Below, piece by piece: positions 10,924-23,000 of a stretch of 64,000 nt of DNA. The position numbers and the translations under genes were made by a program. The notes beneath the pieces are model-generated. The model saw only the letters and a list, made by a program, of their open reading frames with translations. It did no database searches and had not been told where the DNA came from. The stretch covers positions 6,391,001-6,455,000 of the forward strand of contig JAIUCV010000002.1 in NCBI GenBank assembly GCA_026724425.1. Direction: 5' to 3'. Numbering within the stretch: the stretch's first letter is position 1; the number at the start of each line of letters is the position of its first letter. Origin of the DNA: Erythrophleum ivorense (lineage: Eukaryota; Streptophyta; Magnoliopsida; Fabales; Fabaceae).

Positions 10924-13018
10924 ACAAGTACAATTGCTTTTGGGCTTGACTTCATATCTTCCACCATAATGATCAAATCGAAAGTCATTTCAAATTATGT
11001 CTACTCAACTCTACATCCCAATATAGTTAGCATTGGGATTGGGAGGGAAGGTGATGTGATGATTACTGTGTGAGCCTCTGAGTGGTAAAGCTAATGCTTC
11101 AATGGAGGAAAATGTGAAGCCTTGAAGGCTTTGCTCAAGACTCTAATTCTACACATTTCAGAAGGAATAAGGGTACAAAATGGAGGCAAACAAGAAGGGA
11201 ATGAGAAATATAAATAAGGGGCTAGTTTTAAAACATATAGCAAGAAAGGTACATAATAGGTAAATTTTCAAGAAGGGATTATACAATAGTGATAGTTCTA
11301 TTAATCACATCTAGGGTTTTCAGTGCCCTATGATAAAATTCAAATTCCCAAATCAAAAAATGTAGCACAAATACATCGCTATGGCCCCATTTAGTAGAGT
11401 GATAGAAATTGAAACAAAAAGGGATTCCATTACAAAAATATGTTTGGTTTGTGTTAATGATACGGAGTGAAAACACATGCAGAAAGCAAGGACATTGTAA
11501 AATTTTCATTCAAAATCATGTCATTTTTGCCCGCCATCTTTCAAATAAAAATATTGTGACAATTTTACTCTCTTACGTATTTATAAACTTTCTATCCCAT
11601 TTAATCTGATTCTATTTGTCAAGCCCCAACATCATCATAAGAATCTTGTGACTTGATATATCTTTGCTTACATCCCTCTATCTAGGCATGTTTTTCACCC
11701 TATGTTTTATGGAGTGCTTAACAATGCTACTACCCTATTTGATTTCATCCATGCATATACCTATTTTTCATGGCTTGTAATATGCTATGTTGTTGATCTT
11801 ATGTTCTTTCTAACTGCTGCCATTGTAAAATATTAATATATGATTGATATCCTAAAAAAATGATTCAAATATTTAACCAAGACATGATACTCATTTGTTG
11901 ATGTACTAAAACTTATAAATATTATAGTTCCTCGAAACCTTAAAAATATTCCTTTTATATGAAATATTTGTTACCTTGCAAGGATAAAGATTTGAAAAAA
12001 AGGAGTCTTTTCAAGTTTAATGTCGATAGACCTAAGTTATGCACAATTTATTATTTAATTTTTTCTTTTTTTTCTTTATGCATATGTATGAATGGATGCT
12101 AAAAGTTTCCCTTTTAAGGGATTATGATGCATGCAATTATGGCCTTTCGGGGTTGGAAATCCATCAGGCAAAGGTTAGTTTAACTATTATATACCTTTAT
12201 CATAGTTAATGTATGCCCAATCATGCAATGACATTTCATTAACTACTATAATAAACAATGACAACATGCCACTTTCCTTATAGGCTTTTATTGAATGCAT
12301 GAATGGATGAGGAATAAGTTAAAAATGCTATTTTTTGTCATAGTATTGGTAAATCCTAGGTTGAGGTCACTAAACTATAAAAGTTTGGCTTTAACTATCT
12401 AGGAGGCGTCTATAGTTTAACTATTAGTGCAGGTTTCAGGGTAGGCTTATGACTCTTAAAATTATTGGTCCCTAAATGGGCCCCATCGTAAAATGAGAAT
12501 CTCGCTATATAAATTTCACCTTGAAGGAAAAAGATCCTATACATATTAAATCTATATAACAAGGTACAATTTAGACGAGATCTATTATGATAGTCTTGGG
12601 AAGCATAAGACTTTACAAGAAAATCAATATAAACCTTTACTAACATAGAGTGTGCTCAAACCCAGGTATAGGGCTCATAATACGTGTCAGGTAGTTGTGT
12701 CTTATTGATGTGTGTGAGGAGAGCATTTGCCTTTTTTATCTTATGGACTACCCAACCCTCATCTATTAAGTAGATTGGCAAAACAAAGAGAGCAAAACAT
12801 ATACATAGATATAAGTAAAAGAAGTAGATTATATATATATATATATAGTCATTTACCATAAAGTTTTGTTCTTTATGTTATCTATCCTAAGATATATTAT
12901 ATATACAATTAATAAAATAAATGAAACAAATATGTGAATGACATATTATTTACCCTAATCATGTGAGGCAAACCAAAAAAAAAAAAAAGAACCAAAATAA
13001 AATGGAGGTTATAATGTT
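10924..13018. other. Intergenic, no supported gene
   Basis: No coding frame with a recognisable domain. The mixed base composition at 10930-11800 may be upstream sequence of the FAF-like relic. A (TA)n tract lies at about 12830-12846. Confidence 0.4.
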
Positions 13019-13019
13019 T

Positions 13020-14900
13020 TGCACAACAAACTTAAAATTGCATTTCGCTCTTAAAAGTGTCTCTAATGAAGTCACCAAATTGTCACACCTAACATGTGAA
13101 CGGGTAGTGCTAGAAAGTTGCTACCAAAATTTTAGTTTCAAAAAGGCAAAAACTTTGAGAAATTTTTTTGTTCATAGAAAAAATAGCTTACAAACCCAAT
13201 ACAGGTTCAAGAGTCAATTGTGAGTGGGAAATGTATTAGATATCCCACAACACCTATTCTTAAAAAAGATTATCCTAAGTTAATTGTGTAAAATTAATTT
13301 GACTTTAATTCTATTTTAATTCCTCTAATCAATCACATGTAGAAATAGAGAAAAGAAAAGCAATTAAAAAAATAAAATAAAAAGAAAAAATTGTATATTT
13401 ATAAGGGCAAATTTAACTTAAAATGAAAACCTAAGACCGACATATTTTATAGAATGGATCAAAGTCCATGTAATTTGACCCCAAAATTGTATTTGTTAGG
13501 TGGTGTTTTGTTTTGTTGTTTTTTTCTTCTTTATTTGGGGTTGTTTTTCTTTCTTTTTTTCTTGACTATGTTTTTGTGTTTTTTGTTTTTTTAACTTTTC
13601 TTGTTTTGTTGTTGTTTTTTTTTTTGTGAAAAGAGAAAAAAATAAAAATTACTTTTCTCCTTAACAAATAAAACGGCTTTAAAATTACTTGATGTGTTTC
13701 AATTTGCTAAAGATAAAGTTAATTTTTCTTTTTTACTTTTCTATCTCTTTTTGTATATTTTATATTTTTTATGATTATATATATTTTACTTTTTTATTTT
13801 ATATATGTTTTATCATTGTTTTTTTGTTTGATTTTCTTTGTTTAATTTTTTTTGCTTAATTTCTTTTAGATTTAGATTTTTGATTTTTCTATTGTCATTT
13901 TCATTTTTTACTTTTTATTTTTGATTAATTTTCTCTATTTTTTGATTTTTTTATGACTAATTTTACTTGATTATTATTATTTTTATAATTTTCAATCAAC
14001 ATATATATATGACACTTTTCTTTTTTATAAGTTTTTCTTTTTATTTTTTGGATTTTTCCTTTTTGGTTTTTTTAGTTGATTTGGTTGATTTTTTTTTTCA
14101 TTTTGATTTTGAGTAAAAAAATTTATTTTATAAAGCATGTTTTAATTTCTAACTTTGTTAAAAGAAAATTTGAGAAATGCTCCTAAATTTACAAAAAAGA
14201 GAATTTAATTAATTTTCATTTTTTTGTTTTTTTCCTTAGAAATAGAACTCTAAAAAAATTGTTTAGTTAGAATTTAACTTCTAAATTTGAAAAGTTTGTT
14301 TAATTTTCTTTTCTCTCTTCTTTTTTTTTAATCCTTTTTTGCTTTTGTTATTATTTTGGTTTTGTCTCTTTTGTGAAAAAAAGAAAAACAAATAAGAGGG
14401 ATGCAAAGAACCCAAAAAAAAAGAAAAAAATTCTTATTTTGGTTTTGTCTCTTTTGTAAAAAAAAAATTGTAACTTTGTTAAAACAAAATTTGAAGAATG
14501 CTCCTAAATTTACGAAAGAAAAAAAGGAATTTAATTAATTTCAAAATTTTTTGGGTGATTTTTTTGTTTTTTGTTTTTTGTTTCTTAGAAATAGAACTCT
14601 AAAAAAAGTTGGTTACTTAAAATATAACTTCTAAATTTGAAAAGTTTGTTTAATATTCTTTTCTCTCTTCTTTTTTTTTTTTCCTTTTTTGTTTTTGTTC
14701 TTTTTTTTTCTTTTTGTTCTTATCTTGATTTAGTCTCTTTTGTGAAAAATAAAAATAAAAATCAGTTTGATGTGGGCCTCTCAAACCTAAAGTTTATTGA
14801 GATGCAAATATAAAATCCAACAAGGACTAATGAAACTTATTGCCGCACGACTATTAAGTTGATTCCCATGTGTCAGGGACAGGGTCTCATGCGACTATTC
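13020..14900 (-). mobile_element. LTR block of a Ty3-gypsy (Tat/Ogre-like) element, copy B
   Basis: Reverse-orientation counterpart of 60-1740. Read on the minus strand it goes from tcgcatgagaccctgtccc (near 14890) through a T/A-rich low-complexity body to cccactcacaattgactcttgaacc (near 13230) and attttggtagcaac (near 13120). Each part aligns with copy A in the same order, including a segment with ctttagcaaattgaaacacatcaa near 13710. The primer-binding-like end therefore points left, towards lower coordinates. Copies A and B are clearly diverged, so these look like old, separate insertions. No protein domain is visible next to it. Confidence 0.6.
14151..14720. repeat. Tandem duplication, unit ~315 bp, inside LTR copy B
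   Basis: Two diverged copies start at about 14151 and 14471. Each runs aactttgttaaaa, tgctcctaaatttac, tttaattaatttc, ttagaaatagaactctaaaaaa, taacttctaaatttgaaaag and ttcttttctctcttc in the same order. Copy A of the LTR carries a comparable internal duplication at about 778-1190. Confidence 0.7.
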
Positions 14901-15989
14901 TAAAAGGTAAAATAAATGATAAATATATTTACAACTACAATCAAATCGTTATTAACTAAATAATATACTGTCATTATTGGTCATGATTTGCATCGTCCCA
15001 TATCACCAAACAAAAGAAAAGTTTTCAAAATTAAATCGACCCATTGGAGAGTAAACTGGGACTTCAGGAAGCAGAGCAAAACTTAACAAGACACTCAATA
15101 AGGAATAGCTTTTACTAAATTGACAAACAGATTCTATTACATCATCATATGAACCAGATAATAGGAATAAAAAACGATTTAAAACTATAGCACCCTAATA
15201 CGCATGACAATGCCCAATACAGCTTCTTTACTCGTATCTTCAGACAACATAAAGGAAAACTAGTTTAAGACCTGAACATCTTACACACTTACGATTTAGT
15301 TATGGATTATTCATGTGCCAACTAGCATATAGGAATAGTTTTTACAAACCCCAGGAGCTAACAAAAAGCAAATACAAAGCTCAATGAATATCTTTCATGC
15401 CACGGGTTTATTTAAAAGGGAGATTATGCAAAATTCTTCATTCAACCGAGAACACTCGAGCATTCGGACCCAAGTTCAAGAAGCTCCAAAATCAGAAACA
15501 TACGAATATTTAGGTGCTTATTCTATCCAAATATATATTTTGAAGGCAATTCCAGATAAACCAACAACCGAGCTACCGTTATTTACAAACAAAATCAAAT
15601 ACTAGACTCAGGCAAAAAGAGGCATTGATGAATCAAGCTCCTCAAAACAAATAAGAGGGATATCATGAATGTGCATTAATCAAACAATTCAAGTTACCCA
15701 AGAACATGTGACCCAGGTTTCAATCACCAAAACAAGCATATACATGGTTATCATATTTTCGGGGATGAAAGACACATAAAAGCAGCAATAAAGACCTACA
15801 TTGGTGAATTTACTTTCTCTGCCAGATCACAACTGATCTTATCATGTTTCTCTGCTGTGCCAACTTTGTTCACTTTGCCTCACCAGATTTGCCTCCTCAA
15901 TAGTCACACCTTCACTTTTCAGCTACCGACTTCTCTGAACTTAGAATCCAGCACTTCCTTCTCAATGATCAATTTTAGCTAACAGTAAA
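14901..15989. other. Intergenic, no supported gene
   Basis: Ordinary mixed sequence without a recognisable domain. It may include transcribed untranslated sequence next to the CT-rich island, but no splice or coding signal supports a model. Confidence 0.35.
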
Positions 15990-16565
15990 CATTCCCAATT
16001 GAAGCATACTAAAAGTTTTCCCTTCTTCCTATAGCCCCTGGTTCGGTCTCTCTCCATTCCAGTAACCTCCAGCACCTCCTTCTTTCAATTTTAGAAAATT
16101 TCCTTTCACTTTTGGTTCTCTCTTCTGTCTCTCTCTCTCTCTTCTCCCTCTCTATCTCTCTCCTTTTCTCTTGAACCCTCCGTCTCACATCACCCTCTCT
16201 CCATTTATAACAGATCCGACAGTGAAATTCACTCTCCTTCGCGCGTCCTCCTCTGCCTTTCGTACGGATTGTTGTCATGCTTCTCCATTGCCTCCACTCC
16301 AGCATTTGCATTTCTCCCTACTCGTCCTCTTCTGCAAAAAGCTTCTCTTTCGTTGCTCCACTCGTCCTCTGCAAAAGGCTGGCATTGGGTTTGTGACTCC
16401 ACTCCCGAAGTACAGCCACATCGTGACTGCTCCTAGAGGGCCCGAGAGAGAGAAGAGGGGACCAACGCGGGTAGGGTTGAACAAAATGGAGCTTGGAGGG
16501 GAATCAGAAATCGCAGCCCACCAAAGGAAGGGATTGGGTTTCAGAATGTGCAAGTGGGCTTGATG
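15990..16565. other. CT-rich, GC-elevated island (possible promoter/5'-UTR or noncoding transcript)
   Basis: Composition changes sharply here. A polypyrimidine plus strand with a ctctctctctct run (about 16126-16142) leads into a GC-rich stretch with overlapping open frames on both strands (plus 16171-16563; minus 16275-16553), neither showing a known domain. In plants such CT runs are common in 5' UTRs, and ttttgtaagc (about 16658) with cttcag|gtattg (about 16718) could be a splice pair, but the downstream sequence has no durable reading frame. Confidence 0.3.
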
Positions 16566-17233
16566 CTTTTCATGTGCCTCAGCCCTTTGTCAATCTTTCT
16601 CTCTCTCCTCCTCTCCAGCTCTGTGCATCTGTGTGCGTTGCTTTTTGTCCGTCCATTTTGTAAGCTATCTCCTTTTTTTTTTTCAAGTTTTTTTATTAAC
16701 TTTTTAATTTTTTTTTCTTCAGGTATTGACTATGTGGGCTTGAAATCAATTAGACTAGAAGGACGTGAGGGCTTCTCTTATTCTTTTTTTTTTTGGTTTA
16801 ATTTAATTTATCAATTTGTTATTATTATTATTATTATTATTTAATTTGAGTTCTTTTTTGATTTTTTTCTCTCTTTTTTGGCAATTTTTATTTATTTATT
16901 TATTTTAATTTTTTAGATATGACTCAAACTAATGACTCTCTTTTTTCAAATATTTTTTATATTATTTTATTTATTTGATTTTATTATTATTTTTTATACC
17001 TATTGGAACAAAATAAAATGTTCACAATTATTTTACTTTTTGCACTTTTCATCCCATCTTGCTTTCTTTTAAGCAAACAATTAAATATAAACATATTCTT
17101 TTTTCTTTTCCATCTATGCCAAACATAATTTTTTCTTTTATATTATATTCATCTTTTTATTTTCATTTTTAACACTAAAGAATTTGCTACCAAACAAGGC
17201 TTATAAGACATTAAGATCACTTGTATGTGAGTG

Positions 17234-17269
<36 letters not shown>

Positions 17270-19490
17270 TACATCACATAGAATGATACTATTTTAGTCT
17301 TTACGTTGACGCATGTGAGATTCACTTGTAAAGTTGAAATTTTAACTCTGATGCACAATGCATGCAAAATTTTTTTAGTAAATTTCACATGAACCACGTG
17401 TTGACGAACATTTCATGCATTGGTTGAATCCAGATGGTTCCAAACTATTATTCATCGGGCATTCTGACACTCCCTATATTTCTGATGGGGAAATCCATTT
17501 TTAGCACATCATGGATGTTCGAAACTCGTTTTCCATTAGGACTTTGTCTTCTATTACTTTTGCCTTCATCCCAATTAGATTTTGTTTTTTCGTAAACCCA
17601 CCTAGATTTGCTCATGAGTAGTGTCACTTTTGCGCGTGGAAATCCATTATGCATGATTGATTATACAATTGTTAGATTACAGAATAGAAACCAAATCATC
17701 CTCTCTCCTTAATGTATGCAAAGATGAATCACAAAAAGATGAAGAAATTAACCAAACAGAAGAAAACAGTTCATGATCCCATTAATTGCATGCGCCCATC
17801 ACATTAAAGAAGTGACAATAAACTTATTAAGGACTTGAATCCAGAAGCAATGGCTGCGCCAATCCTCGTTCAGTGTTTGATATATGAAGTAATAACTCTT
17901 TTCGTCTACCATGTATCGTTTTAAATCCTTAACTATTATAAAATACCCAATAGAAAAACGAAGTCATTGACAGAAGAGAACCCAAACTAGAAAAGAATAA
18001 GGCACATGTATTGTAAATGGAGAATGAAGTACCTTGCTCGTTAGTGGGGGAGAATTGGGATTCAATTTGTAAGGAGCGTCTGTATAAGCATTAACCATGA
18101 AGAAGACGATACGAATACTATAAGTAACTCAGAAATGTGAGAGACAGAAGAAGAGAGCATAACGAGATTCTATATTGCATTTCGTTGTATTGAAATGATC
18201 TCATATCATTCAATCACGGACCCCCACCCACCAGAAAGTAACGTATTACTACAATAGGCCCACTTTCGAGGCGGGGTTTCAAGGGTTAGCCAGTGGAACA
18301 TTTTTCGTCATAGAAACCAGTTGGACAAATGAATATTGACAGAAACTTGGGCCTGTGTTTGGTATGTCACGCACGCTTTAATATATATTTTTAACATACT
18401 ACCGTTTTACGCTTCCCTTATTCAGTTTTTTAGCTTCCTTTTCTTTGCAAATTATGTCATGTACGCGATGCTTACAGGGACGAAATTATGGGAGAGAACC
18501 AATTCCTCAAATTTAAAGCATTTTTCTTTAGTTATTTATTTTTTTGATAGGGCAAAGCGGAAGAAGCTCAGGGAAAAAGAAAAAACAAAGAAATACGACA
18601 TGTAGCCCCTAAAGTGTCATCAAACAACAACTCAATGGTCGATTTGTTATATGAAAGTAGATGGTGAAAGGTTGAACAGTCGTGATAGAGGCAACCTGAT
18701 ATATTACTTTATCACTGTATCAAAAATATTATTAAGTAGCATTTGTCTTTTGTGGAGCCAGTCATTACTGTTATGATTTCACCCCTAAAAGATTCCTCAG
18801 AACCTGTTTTCTAAAAAGAAAATTATAAAGATGAAACATATATATATATATGTGTTTAGTATCAAGATTAAGATATTTCCAACTCTAAATGCCTTTTATA
18901 ATATTTTGATTCAGTTTTCATGCTTTTAGAATAAATTACGCTAACATTTATTAGGATTTGGCTAAATTGCATCTGATATATTTTTTTAAAAACATGTCAC
19001 ACTCGATTTTCCTAATTAGTTAAGTTGATATTAAATTTTAAAATAAGATTGTAATTTTATTTTTATTATAATAATAAAAATGATTAATTAACTTTATTTT
19101 CTTAAAAAACTACATATTAAGTTGAAAAAAATTAACTTTATTCACAAAAAATAAATTAAAAATAAGGAGTATAATTTAAAAGAAAAAATATTGAATTTAA
19201 TTTAGCCAATCTCATTAGTGTAATTTACTCTCAAATCTTTGTCATTTTGTAACTTGTTATCTCATTAGATTTTACAAATATAAAAAATATGGGCCCGGTG
19301 TGTTCCTTGCAATGCTAGGAAATGGGAAGCTTATGGTTTGGGCAAAATGAACTTTTATGAGTTCTACCTTTTGTGTGTTGCTTTTGCTTTTGGTATTTCG
19401 AATCGAAATTCAAAAAGTGTGTAGTCACCACTTTTTTCTCTTGTCAAAAAATGAAGAAGAATCCCACCAACTACAGCACGTCATTTTCTG
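16566..19490. other. Intergenic, no supported gene
   Basis: Contains a (TA)n/(CA)n tract at about 17228-17270 and AT-rich DNA at 18800-19300. A minus-strand frame at 17448-17654 and a possible small exon at 18033-18098 were considered but cannot be joined into a gene. Confidence 0.35.
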
Positions 19491-19497
19491 GGAAAGA

Positions 19498-19503
19498 CAC
19501 GTG
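19498..19503. promoter_or_regulatory. G-box (CACGTG) upstream of the aspartic proteinase gene
   Basis: A palindromic CACGTG lies about 190 bases upstream of the probable TATA box. This is the core site for plant bZIP and bHLH factors. Its use here is inferred from position only. Confidence 0.4.
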
Positions 19504-19691
19504 GTATCATCAATTACGTGTTTTCTGGTGGTTCTCTCTCTTCTTGGCGCCTCTTCAACTTTAACAACCGCTTCATTATGGCCATAATCTTATTATGTAC
19601 CGAACACTGCCACTCTGCTAAACCCATTGCCCCTACCTTTTCAAATTTTGGATTTTTCTTTCACTTTTTGGACCACCTTCGTCTTCGTTTT

Positions 19692-19698
19692 TATAAAT
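19692..19698 (+). promoter_or_regulatory. Probable TATA box of the aspartic proteinase gene
   Basis: TATAAAT followed about 30 bases later by CT-rich sequence typical of plant transcription starts. It implies a 5' UTR of roughly 340 bases before the ATG at 20065. Confidence 0.45.
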
Positions 19699-20064
19699 TA
19701 TTCACACTCACTTCTCTACACACACATGCCTTCCCCCACTCTCTCTTTGCCACGTTCACGGGAAACATTATTGGAAAGCACGAAGGTGCGCGTTGCGCAC
19801 CCTCCCTCTATTCGGTCATTTTTTTTGCTTGCCACCTTTCTTTTTCCTGTCACATTCTCTCTCTCACAAGAGGAAAGCTTCACACTTCCCTGGAGACTCG
19901 ACCCTTCCACTATCAAATTTCACCACCCATTTTGCTTAAAACCCCCATTTGCACACTTCTGTTTCATCAAGATTTGCTTTTCAGATCCATATGTTTTACT
20001 GGAATTACGACTTTTAGCTGACATTTCTGGAATTAGAGCTATTTCCTCTGTTAAGTTCATTCCT

Positions 20065-23000
20065 ATGGCGATTCGCTTTGTACTGTGTTTGTTACTGGCG
20101 AAAGGTCTGGTGGAGGGTACGGTTGCGCTCACATTTTCTCCCAAGCTGATACACGTATATTCCGACGAGGCCAAGGCTGTGTGGGCTTCTAGAAGTAAAA
20201 ATTTTTCGGCTGAATCGTGGCCCACGAGGACTACCTCCGAGTATTTCAGGTTGCTTCTGGGTAGTGATTTGACGCGGCAGAGGATGAAGCTGGGTTCGCA
20301 GTATGACTTTCTGTATCCTTCTGAGGGAAGCGAGACGTTGTTCTTCGGCAATGTGTTTGATTGGTGAGTTGCTCGGCCTCCGTTTGGTTTCTGAGAAAAT
20401 GCTGGAAAGCAAAGCTAAATAATGTTCGAATCTTTTGCTTTATATTATATTCTACAAACGTATAGAATGTCCTCGACTGAATTGAGTCAATTATCAAGCT
20501 GCATTGATTAAAAAAGTTCCCTTTTCCTTTTTCTTTTTGTTTATACAGAATCTTTTTTAATTGGTTGCTCTGGAAAAATTTATATGCTATTAGAACTCCC
20601 CCCTCTCTCTCTTTTATTTTATTATAACTAGTGTTTTTACCTTTTAGCACCTTTTTCTTAGTATTATCTTTTCCTCGGTGAGAATGTTCGTGGCATCCAG
20701 GATTTTTTTTTTCTCTTCAATTATTTTTTCGAAGGGGTATCAGACGATCAGTTTGTCACTCTCTCATCTGTAAATTAATACAGCCTCTGTATTGAGCTGT
20801 TTGTATCGTTTTCCCAGTACAATTCCTTCTCAACTACCATTGTAACGGCTTAATGTATTTCTGACCGTTAAGTGGTATTGTCGGTTGTCAGTCTATATAC
20901 AGAAACTAAATTTACTATATTCTGTTGTTATTATAGGTGTCTTGTTGACTAGGAAAAACAATTGTCTATGAACTGGTTCCCATCATTGCCATAAGGCAGT
21001 GTTACGTTGTCACTTTTTATGCATTGTTAGTTCATTGACTATTGCTTATTAGGCTTATTGTGCTTTTCGTTAATTCCTTTTTCCTTGGTTTGATTCTGTG
21101 CTGGTAAAGTCGGTTTCATATACGACTTATAATTTAACCAGCAGAGTTGCACCAGCAACAGCAGCAAGAAATTTTCTAAGGGAAAAAAACGAAAAATTAA
21201 GCTTGTTAGTGGCTATCTATTGTGGAAACTTCAATGTCCTAAAATTGAGTTATGACCTGTTAACAAGTTGATATATTTCTGGATATTCAATTGTTAATTT
21301 GCTTAAATATCTGAATTACTGCTGATATTTTATGATTTTCTGAACCATGGAATCGTAATCTTTTAAACAGCATTGGAGTCCTGTATGTTAACCTAGGATT
21401 TTTAAGGGAATGGCCGTTAAGGTCCATGCTACGGAGTCAGTTTTCATTAAGTGGTTAAGCTATTAGAAAGGGAGGAATTGGGGGCGCGTAGATGATGCTT
21501 AAGAAGGTTCACATGTATTGACTTATTATTTGTGGTTGTGGACTTTCAGGTTGCATTACACATGGATTGATATAGGGACTCCAAATGTTTCTTTTCTTGT
21601 TGCATTGGATGCTGGAAGTGATCTGCTTTGGGTCCCATGTGATTGCATAGAATGTGCTCCCTTGTCTGCTAATTATTACAATGTGCTGGTAGGTCTATGA
21701 AATGAACTTATGGTTTTCTGTTTCTTTTTTAATTTTAATTTTTGCTTTTACAATTTAATATGCTATTTGTCATGTCATTACTATTATGAACCTCACTGTG
21801 GTCCTAATGACCTTAAAGTGCTTTCCTTTTATAATAGACTTTGACCTTGAATGGCTTATCTGTTATGTAAATCATCCTTGGGGCTTAATTCAGATTAATG
21901 ACCAGTAGAAGTAATATTAATACATATTACATACACATACCATTTTTTTTTCCTTGGCTGACTTTTATAATTTTTTTTTTTAAAGGATTTTCATTTGTTG
22001 GTAGCATCAACCCTCTAAGAATTTGTAGCCTAGTAACGGCTAAGAGGAGAAACACATACTACATATGCAGAGAATTTCTGATCTTAGTTTAAAGTCTCCT
22101 ATATATTTAGTGGTTTTTGGTAAATGGCCATATAAAGACTGCATCTGTTGTCAATCCTCATTCCCTACCATGTGGACTCAGAATTTGTAAGAGACATATA
22201 CTTTATATGTTCTTATTTGGACTTAAGTAGTTCAGCTGAGAGTGGTAAGAAATTTAGCAGTTAATTTCAATGATTGATTGGCAGATCCTCCCTTGTATAT
22301 GGGGGCATCTCTGATGCAGGATAGAGATCTGAGTGAGTATAGCCCATCATTGTCAAGCACCAGCAGACATCTGCCTTGTAGCCATCAGTTATGTAATCCA
22401 AGTTCCATCTGCAAAAGCCCTAAGGAGCCCTGCCCTTATTTTACTCAGTACTACTCCACGAATACTTCAAGTTCTGGACTTCTCATTGAAGACAAATTAC
22501 ATCTGGCATCATATGGAAAACATGCGGCAGAAATTTCTGTAGAAGCCTCAATCATTTTAGGGTATGCTTATTTATTCTCTAAATCTGCAACTGTTTTGGT
22601 GTTTTGGGGCATAAAATGTTGAGCAAGACTGTATGCCCATAATTTTGTTAACACCAGTGCTCAAGATAATTGTTGTTCTTTTTTTTTTTTTAAATGCAGT
22701 TGTGGTAGGAAACAAAGTGGTGGCTATTTAGAAGGAGCTGCTCCTGATGGTGTCATGGGGCTGGGACCTGGTAGCATTTCAGTTCCAAGTTTGCTAGCAA
22801 AGGCAGGACTTATTCAGAATTCTTTCTCACTTTGCTTTAATGAGAATGATTCTGGAAGAATTCTTTTTGGCGATCAAGGGCATGCCACCCAACAATATAC
22901 TCCTTTCTTGGCAGTTAATGGGGAATTGTATGTACTGTTTAATGTTCTATAAACTGCTCCTTGATTTTAGAATCTGGCCAATTTACTCTGCTCCTAATAG

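Noticed and set aside
17448..17654. A 68-codon minus-strand frame with protein-like composition.
   Set aside because: No recognisable motif, no supporting splice sites and surrounded by AT-rich DNA.
18033..18098. A possible minus-strand first exon (MVNAYTDAPYKLNPNSPPLTSK) with a fair donor site.
   Set aside because: No downstream exon could be joined in phase, and the nearby frame at 17448-17654 matches nothing I know.
19627..20367. A 246-codon open frame that starts upstream of the aspartic proteinase signal peptide.
   Set aside because: It is in frame with the gene, but its first 146 codons are promoter/leader sequence (it runs across the TATA box) and the signal peptide begins at Met 20065.
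22284..22319. Alternative earlier acceptor for proteinase exon 3 (ggcag|atcctccc).
   Set aside because: It would insert 12 unrelated residues where the family reads directly into DRDLxEYSPS; the acceptor at 22320 fits phase and family.
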